From positions 1 through 56,812 of the forward strand of contig PLYT01000094.1 of NCBI GenBank assembly GCA_003153475.1: a stretch of 56,812 nucleotides of DNA, written 5' to 3'. Below the pieces are notes generated by a model. That model saw only the letters and a list, made by a program, of their open reading frames with translations, did no database searches and was not told where the DNA came from. This DNA is from Betaproteobacteria bacterium. Lineage in GTDB: Bacteria > Pseudomonadota > Gammaproteobacteria > Burkholderiales > Casimicrobiaceae. Position numbers and translations under genes: made by a program. How positions within the stretch are numbered: the first letter of the stretch is position 1; every line of letters starts with the position of its first letter. Below, in pieces: positions 18,216 through 27,487 of this stretch.

Positions 18216-20185
18216 GGCAGCGCGCCCTGATCGGCCGAAGCCACTGGCGAGCCGGCCGCTGCGCCGCGCGGCGTGACGATTCCCAGCCGATCGGTGAGCG
18301 TTACATAAGGCAGGCCGAGTTGCGCCTGATAGAACATCGCGTTGGCCATCACTTTCTTGACGTAATCGCGCGTCTCGTTGAAGGGGATCGTCTCGGCATA
18401 GATGGCCCCCTCGATCGGCGCGGCGCCGCGCCAACTCTGCGCTCGCCCCGGTCCGGCGTTGTACGCCGCAGTCGCCAGCACTGCCAGCCCATCGAGGCGG
18501 TCGAGCACATGGCGAAGATAATACGTGCCGAAGCGGGCGTTGATCTCGGGCTCTTCGAGCTGCGCGATGCGATAGTCGCTGCGGTGGGTCTGCCGGGCGA
18601 CCCATCGCGCGGTCGGCGCCATCAGCTGCATCAAGCCGATCGCCCCTGCGCTGGAGATGACGTCGGCGGCGAATCGGCTTTCCTGCCGCGTCAGCCCGAA
18701 AACCCAGGCCTCGTCGAGGCCCATTTCTCGCACCGCCGAGCCGATCGCCTCGCGGTAAGGGGTCTGGTAGCGCAACCCGAAATCGTGCCGCCGTTGCGTC
18801 CGGTCGGCGGTGTTGATCGAGCGATCGTACAAGCCGTTCCGGCGTGCGAACTCCGCTGCGAGCAAAAGCGACCGATCATCGGTGCCGCGCACGACGTAGG
18901 CCCATTCGCGCTGCGCCTCGGACCGCATGCCGAGCGCGGCAAGCGTCAGCACGCGCTGCACGGCGGGACGCGCGCCGAAGGCGGCGAGCGCATCGGCGTC
19001 GATCGGCAGCGGCTCGCTGACCGGCATGATCGACGCCCCGATCGCGTCGGCGGCGAGAAAGCCGTAGAAATTCGGCTCGGCTGCCAGGCTGCCGAACAGC
19101 CGGAGCGAATCTTCCTTGCGCGACTCCGCCTCGAACGCGCGCGCCTTCCAGTAACGCCACGCGGGCTCCTGCCCCTGGCTTTCCGGCATCGCATCGATCG
19201 CGCGAGCCACGTCGCGCCAGGCGAGCACGCGCAGCGCGGCGCGCACGCGCCATTCACGCTGCGTCTCGTTCAGCGGAGCATCACCGACCTCGCGGTACCA
19301 GGCGTTCGCTTCGGGCAACAACTGCCTGGAAGCGTTGTAGGCGACGAGCAGATTGCCGTAGCGCCGGTCCGCCTCGGGGATGCGGACACGCCAGCGCACC
19401 CAGGCGCGATGCGCCGCTTCGGCATCGCTCTTGGCGACCCGGTCGAGCGCGTAGAGTGCAAGCTCGCGGCCGCCGCGGGTGGCGAATCGAAACTCGCCTT
19501 TGGCCACCGCACTCGCGGGATTGCGCTCGACGCGATCGTAGTCGGCGGCAGCGGGTCGCTCCTTGGGCGGCAGCTCGCCCACCAGCCGCGCCGACAGCCG
19601 CGGATTGCCTGCTTCGTGCGCCAGGCGAAAGCGGTTCCAGATATCGGCCGGCGTGATCTGGCCCCTCGCTTCCAATTCCACGAACAGAGGCAGGCACGAT
19701 TCAGGCCGGTCGCGTCCATTGAACCAGTATTGGCGCGCGTCCGCGAGCGCCCCTTCGGCATCCGATTCATGGCGCCACTGCAACGCGAAGCACGCAAGCT
19801 CGGTATCTTCACCGTTGCGCTTCGGATACTCGGCGGCGAACTCGTTCCAAAGCGCGCGCTTGCCCAGCGATTTCAGCCATTCGCCGCGCAGCGTATCGGC
19901 CAGCGGCGTACCGTCGTAGCGCTCCAGAAACGAGCGCACGCGCTCCGGCGACGCGTCGTCGAGACCCAGATGCAGCTGCCAATAGACGACATAGGACTCG
20001 AGCAAATGGCCTTTGACCCGCGGCGCGATCCGGTCGAGCGCCGCAACGTTGTTGGCCTGGAACGCGTCGCGCGCGGCAAGAAAATCGGTGTCGGTTGGCT
20101 GAGCGCGCAGCGCCGCGGCGAAGACACCGACGACGACGAATACAAGGTAGCGCAGGAACGGTCGCGGAACAGTCGACATGAGCAT
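18212..20185 (-). CDS. slt: Soluble lytic murein transglycosylase (Slt70 type)
   Basis: A 657-residue periplasmic enzyme that cleaves the MurNAc-GlcNAc bond of peptidoglycan to leave 1,6-anhydro ends. A signal peptide is evident ([18 protein letters not shown], cleavage near residue 28). A long helical superhelix region (about 30-440) forms the Slt70 ring. The C-terminal goose-lysozyme-like domain has the catalytic Glu in TRQESRF (about residue 500), then [12 protein letters not shown] and [19 protein letters not shown] -10 candidate (minus strand, 20193-20198) sits so near the ATG that the mRNA may be leaderless; a second in-frame ATG is two codons downstream. It is first in an operon with the NDUFA9-like gene and cca. 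Confidence 0.93.
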   Translation of the reverse strand: MLMSTVPRPFLRYLVFVVVGVFAAALRAQPTDTDFLAARDAFQANNVAALDRIAPRVKGHLLESYVVYWQLHLGLDDASPERVRSFLERYDGTPLADTLRGEWLKSLGKRALWNEFAAEYPKRNGEDTELACFALQWRHESDAEGALADARQYWFNGRDRPESCLPLFVELEARGQITPADIWNRFRLAHEAGNPRLSARLVGELPPKERPAAADYDRVERNPASAVAKGEFRFATRGGRELALYALDRVAKSDAEAAHRAWVRWRVRIPEADRRYGNLLVAYNASRQLLPEANAWYREVGDAPLNETQREWRVRAALRVLAWRDVARAIDAMPESQGQEPAWRYWKARAFEAESRKEDSLRLFGSLAAEPNFYGFLAADAIGASIMPVSEPLPIDADALAAFGARPAVQRVLTLAALGMRSEAQREWAYVVRGTDDRSLLLAAEFARRNGLYDRSINTADRTQRRHDFGLRYQTPYREAIGSAVREMGLDEAWVFGLTRQESRFAADVISSAGAIGLMQLMAPTARWVARQTHRSDYRIAQLEEPEINARFGTYYLRHVLDRLDGLAVLATAAYNAGPGRAQSWRGAAPIEGAIYAETIPFNETRDYVKKVMANAMFYQAQLGLPYVTLTDRLGIVTPRGAAAGSPVASADQGALP

Positions 20186-20270
20186 GAGCGCAATTATCGC
20201 CTATTGTCGAGGCTCGTCGACGCCGGAATGCCGATGTGCCGTCCCGCCGGGAACGTGAGGCGGCCGATGG

Positions 20271-20276
20271 TAAAAT
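20271..20276 (+). promoter_or_regulatory. Candidate -10 box for purE
   Basis: TAAAAT lies 44 bases before the purE ATG in a GC-rich setting (GATGGTAAAATCAACGCC). A -35 is not obvious. Confidence 0.4.
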
Positions 20277-20320
20277 CAACGCCTGCCGGCAGACTCAAGG
20301 CCGCGAAGCGAAGGACATCG

Positions 20321-20836
20321 ATGGCGCGACAGCAAAAGGCCGTTCAGGTCGGTGTGGTCATGGGCAGCGACAGCGATTGGGACGTGATGCAGCATGCCGT
20401 CGCACAGCTTGCGGCATTCGGCATCACGTACGAAACCAGGGTCGTATCCGCCCATCGCACGCCCGACGCGATGTTCGCTTACGCCAGCGGTGCCGCGGCG
20501 CGTGGGCTCAACTGCATCATCGCCGGCGCAGGCGGTGCCGCGCACCTGCCAGGAATGCTCGCCGCCAAGACGCCGCTGCCGGTGCTCGGCGTCCCGATTC
20601 CGACGCGCCATCTGAACGGCGAAGATTCACTGCTTTCGATCGTGCAGATGCCCAAGGGAGTGCCGGTCGCGACCTTCGCGATCGGCGAGGCGGGTGCCGC
20701 GAACGCGGCGCTGTTCGCGGTCGCGATGCTTGCGCGCGGCAACGCGCGGCTGACCAAGAAGCTCGCCGAGTTCCGCGCCGCCCAGACGACGGCGACGAGC
20801 GCGATGACCTTGCCGCCGAAGCCCCGCGCGAAGTGA
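20321..20836 (+). CDS. purE: N5-carboxyaminoimidazole ribonucleotide mutase
   Basis: A 171-residue class I PurE that moves the carboxyl group of N5-CAIR to C4, giving CAIR in purine synthesis. The active-site motifs are intact: [10 protein letters not shown] (about residues 14-23), [10 protein letters not shown], and the [13 protein letters not shown] loop. The frame is open far upstream, but ATG 20321 starts the protein just before the first beta strand, as in the family. It overlaps purK as GTGA, so the two are coupled. A short Thr/Ala/Pro-rich tail follows the conserved core and has no evident role. Confidence 0.96.
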   Translation: MARQQKAVQVGVVMGSDSDWDVMQHAVAQLAAFGITYETRVVSAHRTPDAMFAYASGAAARGLNCIIAGAGGAAHLPGMLAAKTPLPVLGVPIPTRHLNGEDSLLSIVQMPKGVPVATFAIGEAGAANAALFAVAMLARGNARLTKKLAEFRAAQTTATSAMTLPPKPRAK

Positions 20837-22005
20837 TCCCGCCGGGCTCATGGCTCGGATTGCTCGGCGGCGGACAGCTGGGCAGGATGTTCTGCATGGC
20901 CGCGCAAAGCATGGGCTATCGCGTTGCCGTGCTGGATCCCGGCGACGAGAGTCCCGCCGGATCGGTCGCCGATCGGCACATCCGCGCCCACTACGCCGAC
21001 CGTCATGGCCTGGCGATCCTGGCCGAGCTGGTCGCCGCGGCGACGACGGAGTTCGAAAACGTTCCGGCGGCGAGCCTCGAGTACCTCGGGCGCCACGCGC
21101 GGGTCACGCCGGCGGCGGACAGCGTGGCCACCGCGCAAGACCGCATCCGCGAAAAGCAATTCCTCGCCAAAAACGGTTTCGCGGTGGCGCCGTTCGCCGT
21201 GCTGGCAACCGACGCCGATGCGCGATCGATCGACCCGGCGCTGGTGCCTGGCATCGTGAAGAGCGCGCGCCTGGGCTACGACGGCAAGGGCCAGATTCGC
21301 GTCGACGATGTGGCTCGCGTCCCGGTGGCGTTCGCCGCGATGGGCGCCGCGCCCTGCGTGCTCGAGCGTCTGGTCGCGTTGACGTGCGAGCTGTCGGTGA
21401 TCGTGGCGCGCAACGACCGCGGCGAGGCCGCGACCTGGCCGGTCGCCGAAAATCGTCATCGCGACGGCATCCTGGACTCGAGCATCGTGCCGGCCCGGAT
21501 CGCGCCCGCGCTTGCGGCCGAGGCCCGCACCATCGCGCTCAAGGTCGCCGCGGCGCTCGATTACCGCGGCATATTGTGCGTCGAGCTTTTTGTCGTCGCC
21601 GACGGACGCCTCCTGGTCAACGAAATTGCGCCCCGCCCGCACAACAGCGGCCACTACACGATCGACGCCTGCGTGACCTCGCAGTTCGAGCAGCAGGTGC
21701 GGATTCTCGCCGACCTGCCGCTCGGCGATACGCGTGCGCACGGACCCGCGGTGATGGTCAACCTCCTGGGCGACATCTGGTTCGATGCGGCGTCAGGCGC
21801 ATCGGACGCCGGCCGCCGCGAGCCCGATTGGCGCGCGGTGCTCGAGGTCCCCGAGGCCAAGCTCCACCTCTATGGGAAAGATGAGGCACGTCGCGGCCGG
21901 AAGATGGGGCACGTGACCTGCGTTGCGCAGACCCTCGACCAGGCGCTGGCCGCCGCTCGCACGATCCGGCGGCAGCTTCGCCTTCCCGACGACGGTGGGC
22001 TGTGA
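20833..22005 (+). CDS. purK: N5-carboxyaminoimidazole ribonucleotide synthase
   Basis: A 390-residue ATP-grasp enzyme that carboxylates AIR with bicarbonate and ATP to N5-CAIR, the substrate of PurE. The start is GTG 20833, whose last two bases overlap the purE stop (GTGA). The N terminus then reads [16 protein letters not shown], the conserved PreATP-grasp loop. Further signatures are [12 protein letters not shown] (ATP-binding lobe), ILCVELFV and [18 protein letters not shown] (metal and substrate sites). Length is normal. It also overlaps the downstream CoA-transferase gene as GTGA. Confidence 0.96.
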   Translation: MIPPGSWLGLLGGGQLGRMFCMAAQSMGYRVAVLDPGDESPAGSVADRHIRAHYADRHGLAILAELVAAATTEFENVPAASLEYLGRHARVTPAADSVATAQDRIREKQFLAKNGFAVAPFAVLATDADARSIDPALVPGIVKSARLGYDGKGQIRVDDVARVPVAFAAMGAAPCVLERLVALTCELSVIVARNDRGEAATWPVAENRHRDGILDSSIVPARIAPALAAEARTIALKVAAALDYRGILCVELFVVADGRLLVNEIAPRPHNSGHYTIDACVTSQFEQQVRILADLPLGDTRAHGPAVMVNLLGDIWFDAASGASDAGRREPDWRAVLEVPEAKLHLYGKDEARRGRKMGHVTCVAQTLDQALAAARTIRRQLRLPDDGGL

Positions 22006-23210
22006 GCGCGCCGCTTGACGGCGTGCGCGTACTCGACCTCTCGCGCCTGCTGCCCGGACCGGCATGCACGCTGCATCTGGCCGATCTCGGCGCGGACGTG
22101 GTCAAGGTCGAGGATACCGGCGCCGGCGACTACGCGCGCTCGCTGGGGCTGCCGCCGCCCGGCGGTCGCGCCGAGCCGGACCCGCCGTCGGCGTTCTTTC
22201 GCATGGTCAATCGCAACAAGCGCAGCCTCGCGCTCGACCTGAAGGCCGCTGCCGGGCGCGATGCGTTTCTCCGGTTGGCGCGGCGCGCTGACGTGATCGT
22301 CGAGAGCTTCCGTCCGGGTGTGGTCGACCGGCTCGGCGTCGGCTACGCGGCCGTCACCGCGATCAACCGGCGCATCGTCTACTGCTCGATCAGCGGTTAC
22401 GGCCAGACGGGACCGTATCGGGATCGACCGGGCCACGACATCAACTATCTGGGCTACGCCGGAGTCCTCGACCAGACCGGAGTCTCCGGCGGCCCGCCGG
22501 CGCTATCGAATCTGCAGGTCGCCGACTTGCTGGGCGGCGCGATGAACGCCTCGACGGCGATTCTCGCCGCGCTGTTCGCCGCCTCGCGTACCGGCAACGG
22601 TACCTATGTCGACGTCGCCATGACCGAGGGCGCGCTGGCGCACAACATCTTTGCGCTGCACGCGATCGAGACGCTCGGGCACTCTCGGGCACGCGGGTCC
22701 GACCTCCTGACGGGCGGTGTCCCCTGCTATGGCGTCTATGCGACGCAGGACGGTCGTCATCTCGCCGTAGGTGCGCTCGAGCAAAAATTCTGGCGCGCGC
22801 TGTGCGAGGCGCTGGCGCGTCCTGACCTTGTTGCCGGGCAGCTCGCGACCGAAGCCGCCGGCGAGGCCGTGCGGCAGCAACTGGCGGCGATTTTCGCGCA
22901 GCAAACGCAGGCACACTGGATCGAGCGATTCGCCGGCCTCGACTGCTGCGTGACGCCGGTGCTGTCGCTCGACGAGACGCTCGCCGATCCGCAGGTTCGC
23001 GCGCGCGACATGGTCGTTGCCGCGGCCGACGGGACCCGGCAATATGCGCCGCCGTTTCGCCTCGTGGGCCACACATTCGCCATCGCGCGCGCGGCGCCGG
23101 CGCAGGGCGAGCATTCGGCCGAAATCCTGCGCGAAGCCGGCTTCAGCGCCGAAGAGATCGGCGACCTCGCCGCGAGCGGGACGATTACCGGGCCCCGCCG
23201 CGCCGGTTGA
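22002..23210 (+). CDS. CaiB/BaiF family III CoA-transferase (racemase-like)
   Basis: A 402-residue member of the formyl-CoA transferase/alpha-methylacyl-CoA racemase family. The N terminus LDGVRVLDLSRLLPGPACTL is typical. GHDINYLGYAGVL contains the His-Asp region shared with bacterial alpha-methylacyl-CoA racemase, and the later Asp in NLQVADLLGG matches that enzyme's second acid residue. I therefore favour a racemase that epimerises 2-methyl-branched acyl-CoA over a true transferase, but the two cannot be separated by eye. GTG 22002 overlaps the purK stop. The link with purine genes is probably only transcriptional. Confidence 0.8.
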   Translation: MSAPLDGVRVLDLSRLLPGPACTLHLADLGADVVKVEDTGAGDYARSLGLPPPGGRAEPDPPSAFFRMVNRNKRSLALDLKAAAGRDAFLRLARRADVIVESFRPGVVDRLGVGYAAVTAINRRIVYCSISGYGQTGPYRDRPGHDINYLGYAGVLDQTGVSGGPPALSNLQVADLLGGAMNASTAILAALFAASRTGNGTYVDVAMTEGALAHNIFALHAIETLGHSRARGSDLLTGGVPCYGVYATQDGRHLAVGALEQKFWRALCEALARPDLVAGQLATEAAGEAVRQQLAAIFAQQTQAHWIERFAGLDCCVTPVLSLDETLADPQVRARDMVVAAADGTRQYAPPFRLVGHTFAIARAAPAQGEHSAEILREAGFSAEEIGDLAASGTITGPRRAG

Positions 23211-23295
23211 CCGCGGGCCCCGTGTCTTGGCGTCAGCAACCAGCGTCGAGCGATACAACGGTTGCCGGCCCCCATCCGGCGGATTAAAGTCTCCC

Positions 23296-23309
23296 TAAAC
23301 GAGCGTTTA
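23296..23309. promoter_or_regulatory. Candidate operator upstream of the PQQ dehydrogenase
   Basis: TAAACG-AG-CGTTTA is a perfect 6+6 inverted repeat in the 172-base gap before the dehydrogenase. The core AAAC-N4-GTTT has the spacing of TetR-family fatty-acid regulators of the PsrA type. The binding protein is unknown. Confidence 0.4.
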
Positions 23310-23382
23310 ACCGTTACGCCTACCGCGCGCGCGGATCGGCCGCGCAACCAGCTTGCAGGCGAGACGTCGACAGGAGGCAATG

Positions 23383-24636
23383 ATGAAATTTCGCGTGAGA
23401 GCAGCATTCGCGTTGCTGACGCTGGCCGCTTGGCCGGTTGTCGCTCAGGCCGCCGAGCTCGAAACCCTGGGTGCCATGCACCAGACGGGCGCAGCGATCG
23501 ATTGGCCGATGATTCCGCAGACGGGCCCGAAGGCGGACCAGGTCAAGCAGAACCTGACCAAGATCAAGCTGCCGGCGGGATTTCACATCGCCCTCTATGC
23601 GCTGGTGCCGGACGCCCGCCACATCGCGATAGGTCCGCAGGGTGTGGTGACCTTCGTCGGTACGCGCAAGTCGAAAATCTGGGCGGTGACCGACCGCGCT
23701 CGCAGCGGCGTCGGCGACGAGGTGAAGGAGTTTGCCCCGACGCTCCCCAAGAAAATACCCAACGGCCCCTGTTTCTCCAAGGATGGTTTCCTGTACATCG
23801 TCGAGCAGAACCGCGTGCTCGAATATCCGGCGGCCGAGTTCTTCTACGAAAGCCCGGACGTGGTCGCGAGCCCCGTCGTCGCCGAGGGCGAGTTGATTCC
23901 GAAGGACGAGGAAAGCTACAACCACACGGCGCGCGAATGCCGTATCGGACCGGACAACAAGCTCTACATCCAGCTCGGCCAGCCGTACAACGTACCCGCC
24001 AAGGACAAGTTGAGCGTGTACCACAAGGTGGGCATGATGGGCATCATCCGCATGGATCGCGACGGCAAGAATCGCGAGGTCTACGCGACCGGCCTTCGCA
24101 ATCCGGTCGGCATGGACTTCAACCCGAAGGACAAGACACTCTGGAGCAACGACAACCAGGTGGACGGCATGGGCGACGACCAGCCGCCCGGCGAGATGAA
24201 TCGCATTGCCAAAGCCGGACTCGACTTCGGCTTCCCATGGTACGGCGGCGGACACACGCGCACCAACGAATACAAGAATGACACGCCGCCCGCGGGAGTC
24301 GTATTCCCCGAAGTCGAACAGGTTGCGCATGCGGCCGACCTGGGACTGATGTTCTACACGGGCACGATGTTCCCCAAGAAGTACCAGGGCGCGATCTTCT
24401 CCACGCAACATGGGTCGTGGAACCGGACCGTGCCCGTCGGCGCCCGAGTAATGGTCACGTTCCTCAAGGAAGACGGTCACGTCGCAGGAAAGTCCGAGCC
24501 GTTTGCCGAGGGCTGGAACGACAACGGCTATTACCTGGGTCGTCCGGTGGATGTCGCCGAGATGCACGACGGCTCGCTGCTGGTCTCGGACGATCTGGTT
24601 GGAGCACTCTATCGCATCTGGTACGACGGCAAGTAA
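23383..24636 (+). CDS. Periplasmic PQQ-dependent sugar dehydrogenase-like protein (sorbosone dehydrogenase family)
   Basis: A 417-residue beta-propeller oxidoreductase. ATG 23383 has AGGAGG five bases upstream; the ATG three bases earlier is too close. A signal peptide (FRVRAAFALLTLAAWPVVAQA) sends it to the periplasm. The GLRNPVGMDF segment and the FGFPWYGGGHTR and STQHGSWNRT motifs are typical of the soluble glucose/sorbosone dehydrogenase (GSDH) fold, which binds PQQ and oxidises an aldose or sugar-aldehyde. The next gene encodes a c-type cytochrome, a likely electron acceptor. No pqq synthesis genes are in the window. The substrate is unknown. Confidence 0.82.
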   Translation: MKFRVRAAFALLTLAAWPVVAQAAELETLGAMHQTGAAIDWPMIPQTGPKADQVKQNLTKIKLPAGFHIALYALVPDARHIAIGPQGVVTFVGTRKSKIWAVTDRARSGVGDEVKEFAPTLPKKIPNGPCFSKDGFLYIVEQNRVLEYPAAEFFYESPDVVASPVVAEGELIPKDEESYNHTARECRIGPDNKLYIQLGQPYNVPAKDKLSVYHKVGMMGIIRMDRDGKNREVYATGLRNPVGMDFNPKDKTLWSNDNQVDGMGDDQPPGEMNRIAKAGLDFGFPWYGGGHTRTNEYKNDTPPAGVVFPEVEQVAHAADLGLMFYTGTMFPKKYQGAIFSTQHGSWNRTVPVGARVMVTFLKEDGHVAGKSEPFAEGWNDNGYYLGRPVDVAEMHDGSLLVSDDLVGALYRIWYDGK

Positions 24637-24657
24637 GCGTTGCAAATCGACGAGGAA

Positions 24658-24693
24658 GGCTCCGACGCAGCGCCGGAGCCATCCGGTTTTTTT
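24658..24693 (+). terminator. Weak terminator or attenuator between dehydrogenase and cytochrome
   Basis: GGCTCCG (24658-24664) pairs with CGGAGCC (24674-24680). A run of seven T begins six bases after the stem. The offset makes termination partial at best, which could lower cytochrome expression relative to the dehydrogenase. Confidence 0.45.
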
Positions 24694-24714
24694 GTGGCCC
24701 GTCGCAAAATAGCC

Positions 24715-25074
24715 ATGTGTCCTGAGCTACCGAAGCCTGCGCTGCGGTGCGTCGCCATTTTCGCGTCACTTTTGCTCATCGCCGACAGCGGCGCGGCTCG
24801 CGCCGCGGGCGACATCAAGGCCGGTCGCGAGAAAGCGCTGATGTGTCAGGCCTGCCACGGCATCGACGGCATGTCGAAGGTGCCGGAGGCGCCCAATATC
24901 GCCGGACAGCCCGAGCCCTACCTGGCCGCGCAACTGCAGGCTTTCAAATCCGGCGCGCGCAGAAATGATGCGATGTCGGTGGTCGTGCAGACGCTTTCGG
25001 AGAAGGACATCGACGATCTCGCCGCCTATTTTTCGGCCATCGAAGTCAAGGTCATCAAGCTTCCTGGCCAATAG
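24715..25074 (+). CDS. Periplasmic class I c-type cytochrome (c553/c4-like)
   Basis: A 119-residue exported monoheme cytochrome. ATG 24715 opens a signal peptide (LRCVAIFASLLLIADSGAARA); an earlier in-frame start would place a hydrophilic tail before it. Heme is attached at C44-x2-C47-H48 (MCQACHG), with an axial Met expected in DAMSVVVQ. The segment PNIAGQPEPYLAAQLQAFKSG is the standard c553/c4 helix. It directly follows the PQQ-type dehydrogenase and probably shuttles its electrons toward a terminal oxidase. Confidence 0.9.
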   Translation: MCPELPKPALRCVAIFASLLLIADSGAARAAGDIKAGREKALMCQACHGIDGMSKVPEAPNIAGQPEPYLAAQLQAFKSGARRNDAMSVVVQTLSEKDIDDLAAYFSAIEVKVIKLPGQ

Positions 25075-25169
25075 CGCCTTCGGCTGCCCTTATGTTGCCC
25101 AGCGCACCGTCCGCCGGTCCGATCGAGCGTACAAAGGACTCTGTTCAATCGGACATACGAGGACTTCCC

Positions 25170-25532
25170 TTGATCAAGAAAGCACTTTTTGTCAGCATGG
25201 TCGCCGCATCGGTCGTCTCCGTCTCGGCACCGGTCGCTGCCGCCGTTTACGTGCAGATCGCGCCGCCGGCGCTGCAAATCGAAACCGTTCCCGCACCGCG
25301 CCGCGGTTATGTCTGGGCGCCCGGATACTGGAACTGGCGAGGCAATCATCATGTGTGGGCCAAGGGCACGTGGGTGCGCGAGCGTCCGGGCTATGCGTAT
25401 CACTCCCCGACGTGGGTGGAGCGCAACGGACGCTGGTCGATGGAACGTGCCCGCTGGTCGCGCGGCGACCGTGACGGCGATGGCGTGCCCAATCGGGTCG
25501 ATCGTCAGCCGGACAACCCCCGCCGCAACTAG
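25170..25532 (+). CDS. Small exported YXWGXW-repeat protein
   Basis: A 120-residue protein. I start it at TTG 25170 because GAGGA at 25159-25163 is ideally spaced and the product then begins with a clean signal peptide (IKKALFVSMVAASVVSVSAPVAAA). Two aromatic repeat units follow (GYVWAPGYWNWRGNHHVW, then AKGTWVRERPGYAYHSPTW), of the YXWGXW family found in betaproteobacterial envelope proteins. The C terminus reads DRDGDGVPNRVDRQPDN, resembling a calcium-binding thrombospondin type 3 repeat. Function is unknown; an envelope or surface role is inferred. A strong hairpin follows. Confidence 0.7.
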   Translation: MIKKALFVSMVAASVVSVSAPVAAAVYVQIAPPALQIETVPAPRRGYVWAPGYWNWRGNHHVWAKGTWVRERPGYAYHSPTWVERNGRWSMERARWSRGDRDGDGVPNRVDRQPDNPRRN

Positions 25533-25551
25533 GCGCGAGGCACCAACCGTT

Positions 25552-25589
25552 GAATACGGCCGGCGCGATTGCGCTGGCCGTATTCATTT
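25552..25589. terminator. Long hairpin between convergent transcripts
   Basis: GAATACGGCC (25552-25561) pairs perfectly with GGCCGTATTC (25576-25585). Pairing continues inside (with one G-T) to about 15 bp around a GATT loop, and CATTT follows on the plus strand. It lies between the convergent YXWGXW gene and the last gene of the leucine operon, so it may serve both strands. Confidence 0.7.
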
Positions 25590-25668
25590 GCCGCCCGAAA
25601 ACCATCGGCCCGGTGACTGCGACGGCTCTGCCATCGCACATCGCCAGGGAACAATCAGCGGGCTCGAC

Positions 25669-26322
25669 TCACTTCCGCCTGCTGATTTCGCGTTCGACGC
25701 CGACCGGCAAGTCGGCGACGCGAGCCATCTCGGGATCGGCAAAACGGCAGCCCAGTGCGACGTATTCGGCGACCATCGCGGTTGCATCGGCGCCCCAGAA
25801 CAACTGCTCGCCGATCGCCAGTGTCGGCACGCCGAATACGCCGCGCGCAATCGCCTCGTCGGTGTTGCGCCGGAGCGCTTCCTTGACTTCCGGCGACTCG
25901 ATGCGGGCAGCCGCCTCGGGCACGTCGACCTGGGTCATCAGCTCGGCCCACTCGATCGGCAAGTCGCCCAGGCGGCCATCACGCCAGACAAAGCGGAAGA
26001 TGCGCCGGATGACGTCCGGGTCGGCGTCGGCCGCGATCGCCAGCCGCAACAGCGGCAGCGGATTGAATGGATGCACCGGCGGAAACTTGAGCGGCACGCC
26101 GAGGCGCTTGGCCTGCCAGGCGACGAACTGGTAGGTGAAGCGCCGCTTCGCGGGAATTTCCGCGGGTCCCTTGTGCCCGTAGGCCTTGAGCATCCCGGCG
26201 AACAGGACCGGACGGTAGCGTATGCGGATCGAGCGCTCGAGTTGCGGCAACTGCTCGCACTGCAGGTACGAGAACGGCGAGACGAAATCGAAATACCAGT
26301 CAGCGCTCGCCATCGCGTTCAT
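25669..26322 (-). CDS. 2-hydroxychromene-2-carboxylate isomerase family protein (DsbA fold), copy 1
   Basis: A 217-residue protein of the kappa-class glutathione transferase/HCCA isomerase family. The thioredoxin-like N terminus has the active Ser in FDFVSPFSYL, and the C terminus has GVFGVPTLAIGEQLFWGAD, the cis-Pro and substrate region. Glutathione-dependent isomerisation of a ring-opened aromatic acid is the founding activity, but no naphthalene-type genes are present. The first ATG (26322) overlaps the DUF1289 gene by 23 bases; ATG 26313 three codons later is also possible. It is the last gene of the liu cluster. A second, divergent copy lies at 33584. Confidence 0.82.
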   Translation of the reverse strand: MNAMASADWYFDFVSPFSYLQCEQLPQLERSIRIRYRPVLFAGMLKAYGHKGPAEIPAKRRFTYQFVAWQAKRLGVPLKFPPVHPFNPLPLLRLAIAADADPDVIRRIFRFVWRDGRLGDLPIEWAELMTQVDVPEAAARIESPEVKEALRRNTDEAIARGVFGVPTLAIGEQLFWGADATAMVAEYVALGCRFADPEMARVADLPVGVEREISRRK

Positions 26323-26539
26323 TCAGGGTCGTATGGCGCGCCGCAATGGCCGCGCCGAATTGTGCGCGCCGCGTTGCCAGCGCCGCCAACACCGCGCCCT
26401 TCTGGTGGTTCGATAAGTCGATCCAGCCTGCGATCTCGTCCAGCGTCCGATAGCAGCCGGCACACAGGCCGGTCGCGAAATCGATCGTGCACACGCTCGT
26501 GCATGGCGATGCCACGTCGGCGCTGCCGAAACGCGTCAT
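26300..26539 (-). CDS. DUF1289 protein (small Cys-rich)
   Basis: A 79-residue protein with the DUF1289 pattern of four conserved Cys in [29 protein letters not shown]. They probably bind a metal such as zinc or an Fe-S cluster. The remainder is helical. It is translationally coupled to the HMG-CoA lyase gene (ATGA overlap at 26536-26539) and itself overlaps the isomerase downstream. The family is widespread in proteobacteria without a known function. Being in the leucine operon implies co-expression only. Confidence 0.8.
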   Translation of the reverse strand: MTRFGSADVASPCTSVCTIDFATGLCAGCYRTLDEIAGWIDLSNHQKGAVLAALATRRAQFGAAIAARHTTLNERDGER

Positions 26540-27483
26540 GTTGTTGCCGGCAGAGGCTGCCGCGCGTCGAGCGCGCGCGCCACGCGCGAGGCCGGTTGCC
26601 GTCCAAGAAACTCGCAGATATACCGGCCGGCGATGCGTAGGCGGGTCATGTCGACGCCGGTTTCGATGTGGAGGCCTTCGAGGAGGTACAGCAAGTCCTC
26701 GGTGGCGACGTTACCCGTCGCGCCTTTGGCGTACGGGCATCCGCCGAGGCCGGACACCGAGCTGTCGAACGTAGCGACACCGGCCTCCATCGCCGCGTAT
26801 ACGTTGGCGATCGCCTGGCCGTAGGTGTCATGAAAGTGTCCGGCCAGGGCGTCGACCGGGACAGCATCGGCGACGGCCGCGATCAGGCGCCCCGTCCTGC
26901 CCGGCGTGCCCGTACCTATCGTGTCGCCGAGCGAAATTTCGTAGCAACCCATCGCATGCAACGCCGCAGCGACTTCGCGCACCGCCGACGGCGCGATCTC
27001 GCCTTCGTAGGGACAGTCGAGCACGCAGGAGATGTAGCCGCGTACGCGAACGCTTCGTGCCTTGGCGGCGACGGCAACCGGACGCGCACGCTCCAGGCTT
27101 TCGCCGATCGAGCAATTGATGTTCTTTTGCGAAAAGGTTTCCGACGCGGCGACGAATACCGCGACTTCATCGGCGCCGGCGGCGAGCGCGGCCTCGAAGC
27201 CCTTGAGGTTCGGCGTCAGCACCGGATAGCGCACGCCGGGCTTGCGCCGGATCGCTGCCATCACCTGCGCATTGTCGGCCATCTGCGGCACCCACTTGGG
27301 CGAAACGAAGCTGGTCGCTTCGATCGCCGGCAGGCCCGCATCGGTCAGGCGGTCGATCAGTCCGACCTTGACCTCGGTCGGAACGACGGCCTTTTCGTTC
27401 TGCAAGCCGTCGCGCGGCGCGACATCGACAATGCGCACGCGCCTGGGCAGCCTGCTGCGGGTTGAGGATCCGGTCGAAGGCAT
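26536..27483 (-). CDS. liuE: Hydroxymethylglutaryl-CoA lyase
   Basis: A 315-residue TIM-barrel lyase that splits 3-hydroxy-3-methylglutaryl-CoA into acetyl-CoA and acetoacetate, the last step of leucine breakdown. The metal and substrate motifs are intact: [12 protein letters not shown] (N-terminal Asp and Arg), [10 protein letters not shown] (metal-binding His pair), and the signature [17 protein letters not shown] with its catalytic Cys. Length is normal. It starts four bases after the reductase stop and is coupled to DUF1289. Confidence 0.95.
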   Translation of the reverse strand: MPSTGSSTRSRLPRRVRIVDVAPRDGLQNEKAVVPTEVKVGLIDRLTDAGLPAIEATSFVSPKWVPQMADNAQVMAAIRRKPGVRYPVLTPNLKGFEAALAAGADEVAVFVAASETFSQKNINCSIGESLERARPVAVAAKARSVRVRGYISCVLDCPYEGEIAPSAVREVAAALHAMGCYEISLGDTIGTGTPGRTGRLIAAVADAVPVDALAGHFHDTYGQAIANVYAAMEAGVATFDSSVSGLGGCPYAKGATGNVATEDLLYLLEGLHIETGVDMTRLRIAGRYICEFLGRQPASRVARALDARQPLPATT

Positions 27484-27487
27484 CGAT

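Noticed and set aside
18320..20320. Long plus-strand frame antisense to slt running into purE
   Set aside because: Only the part from 20321 (purE) has homology; the upstream part is an antisense shadow of slt.
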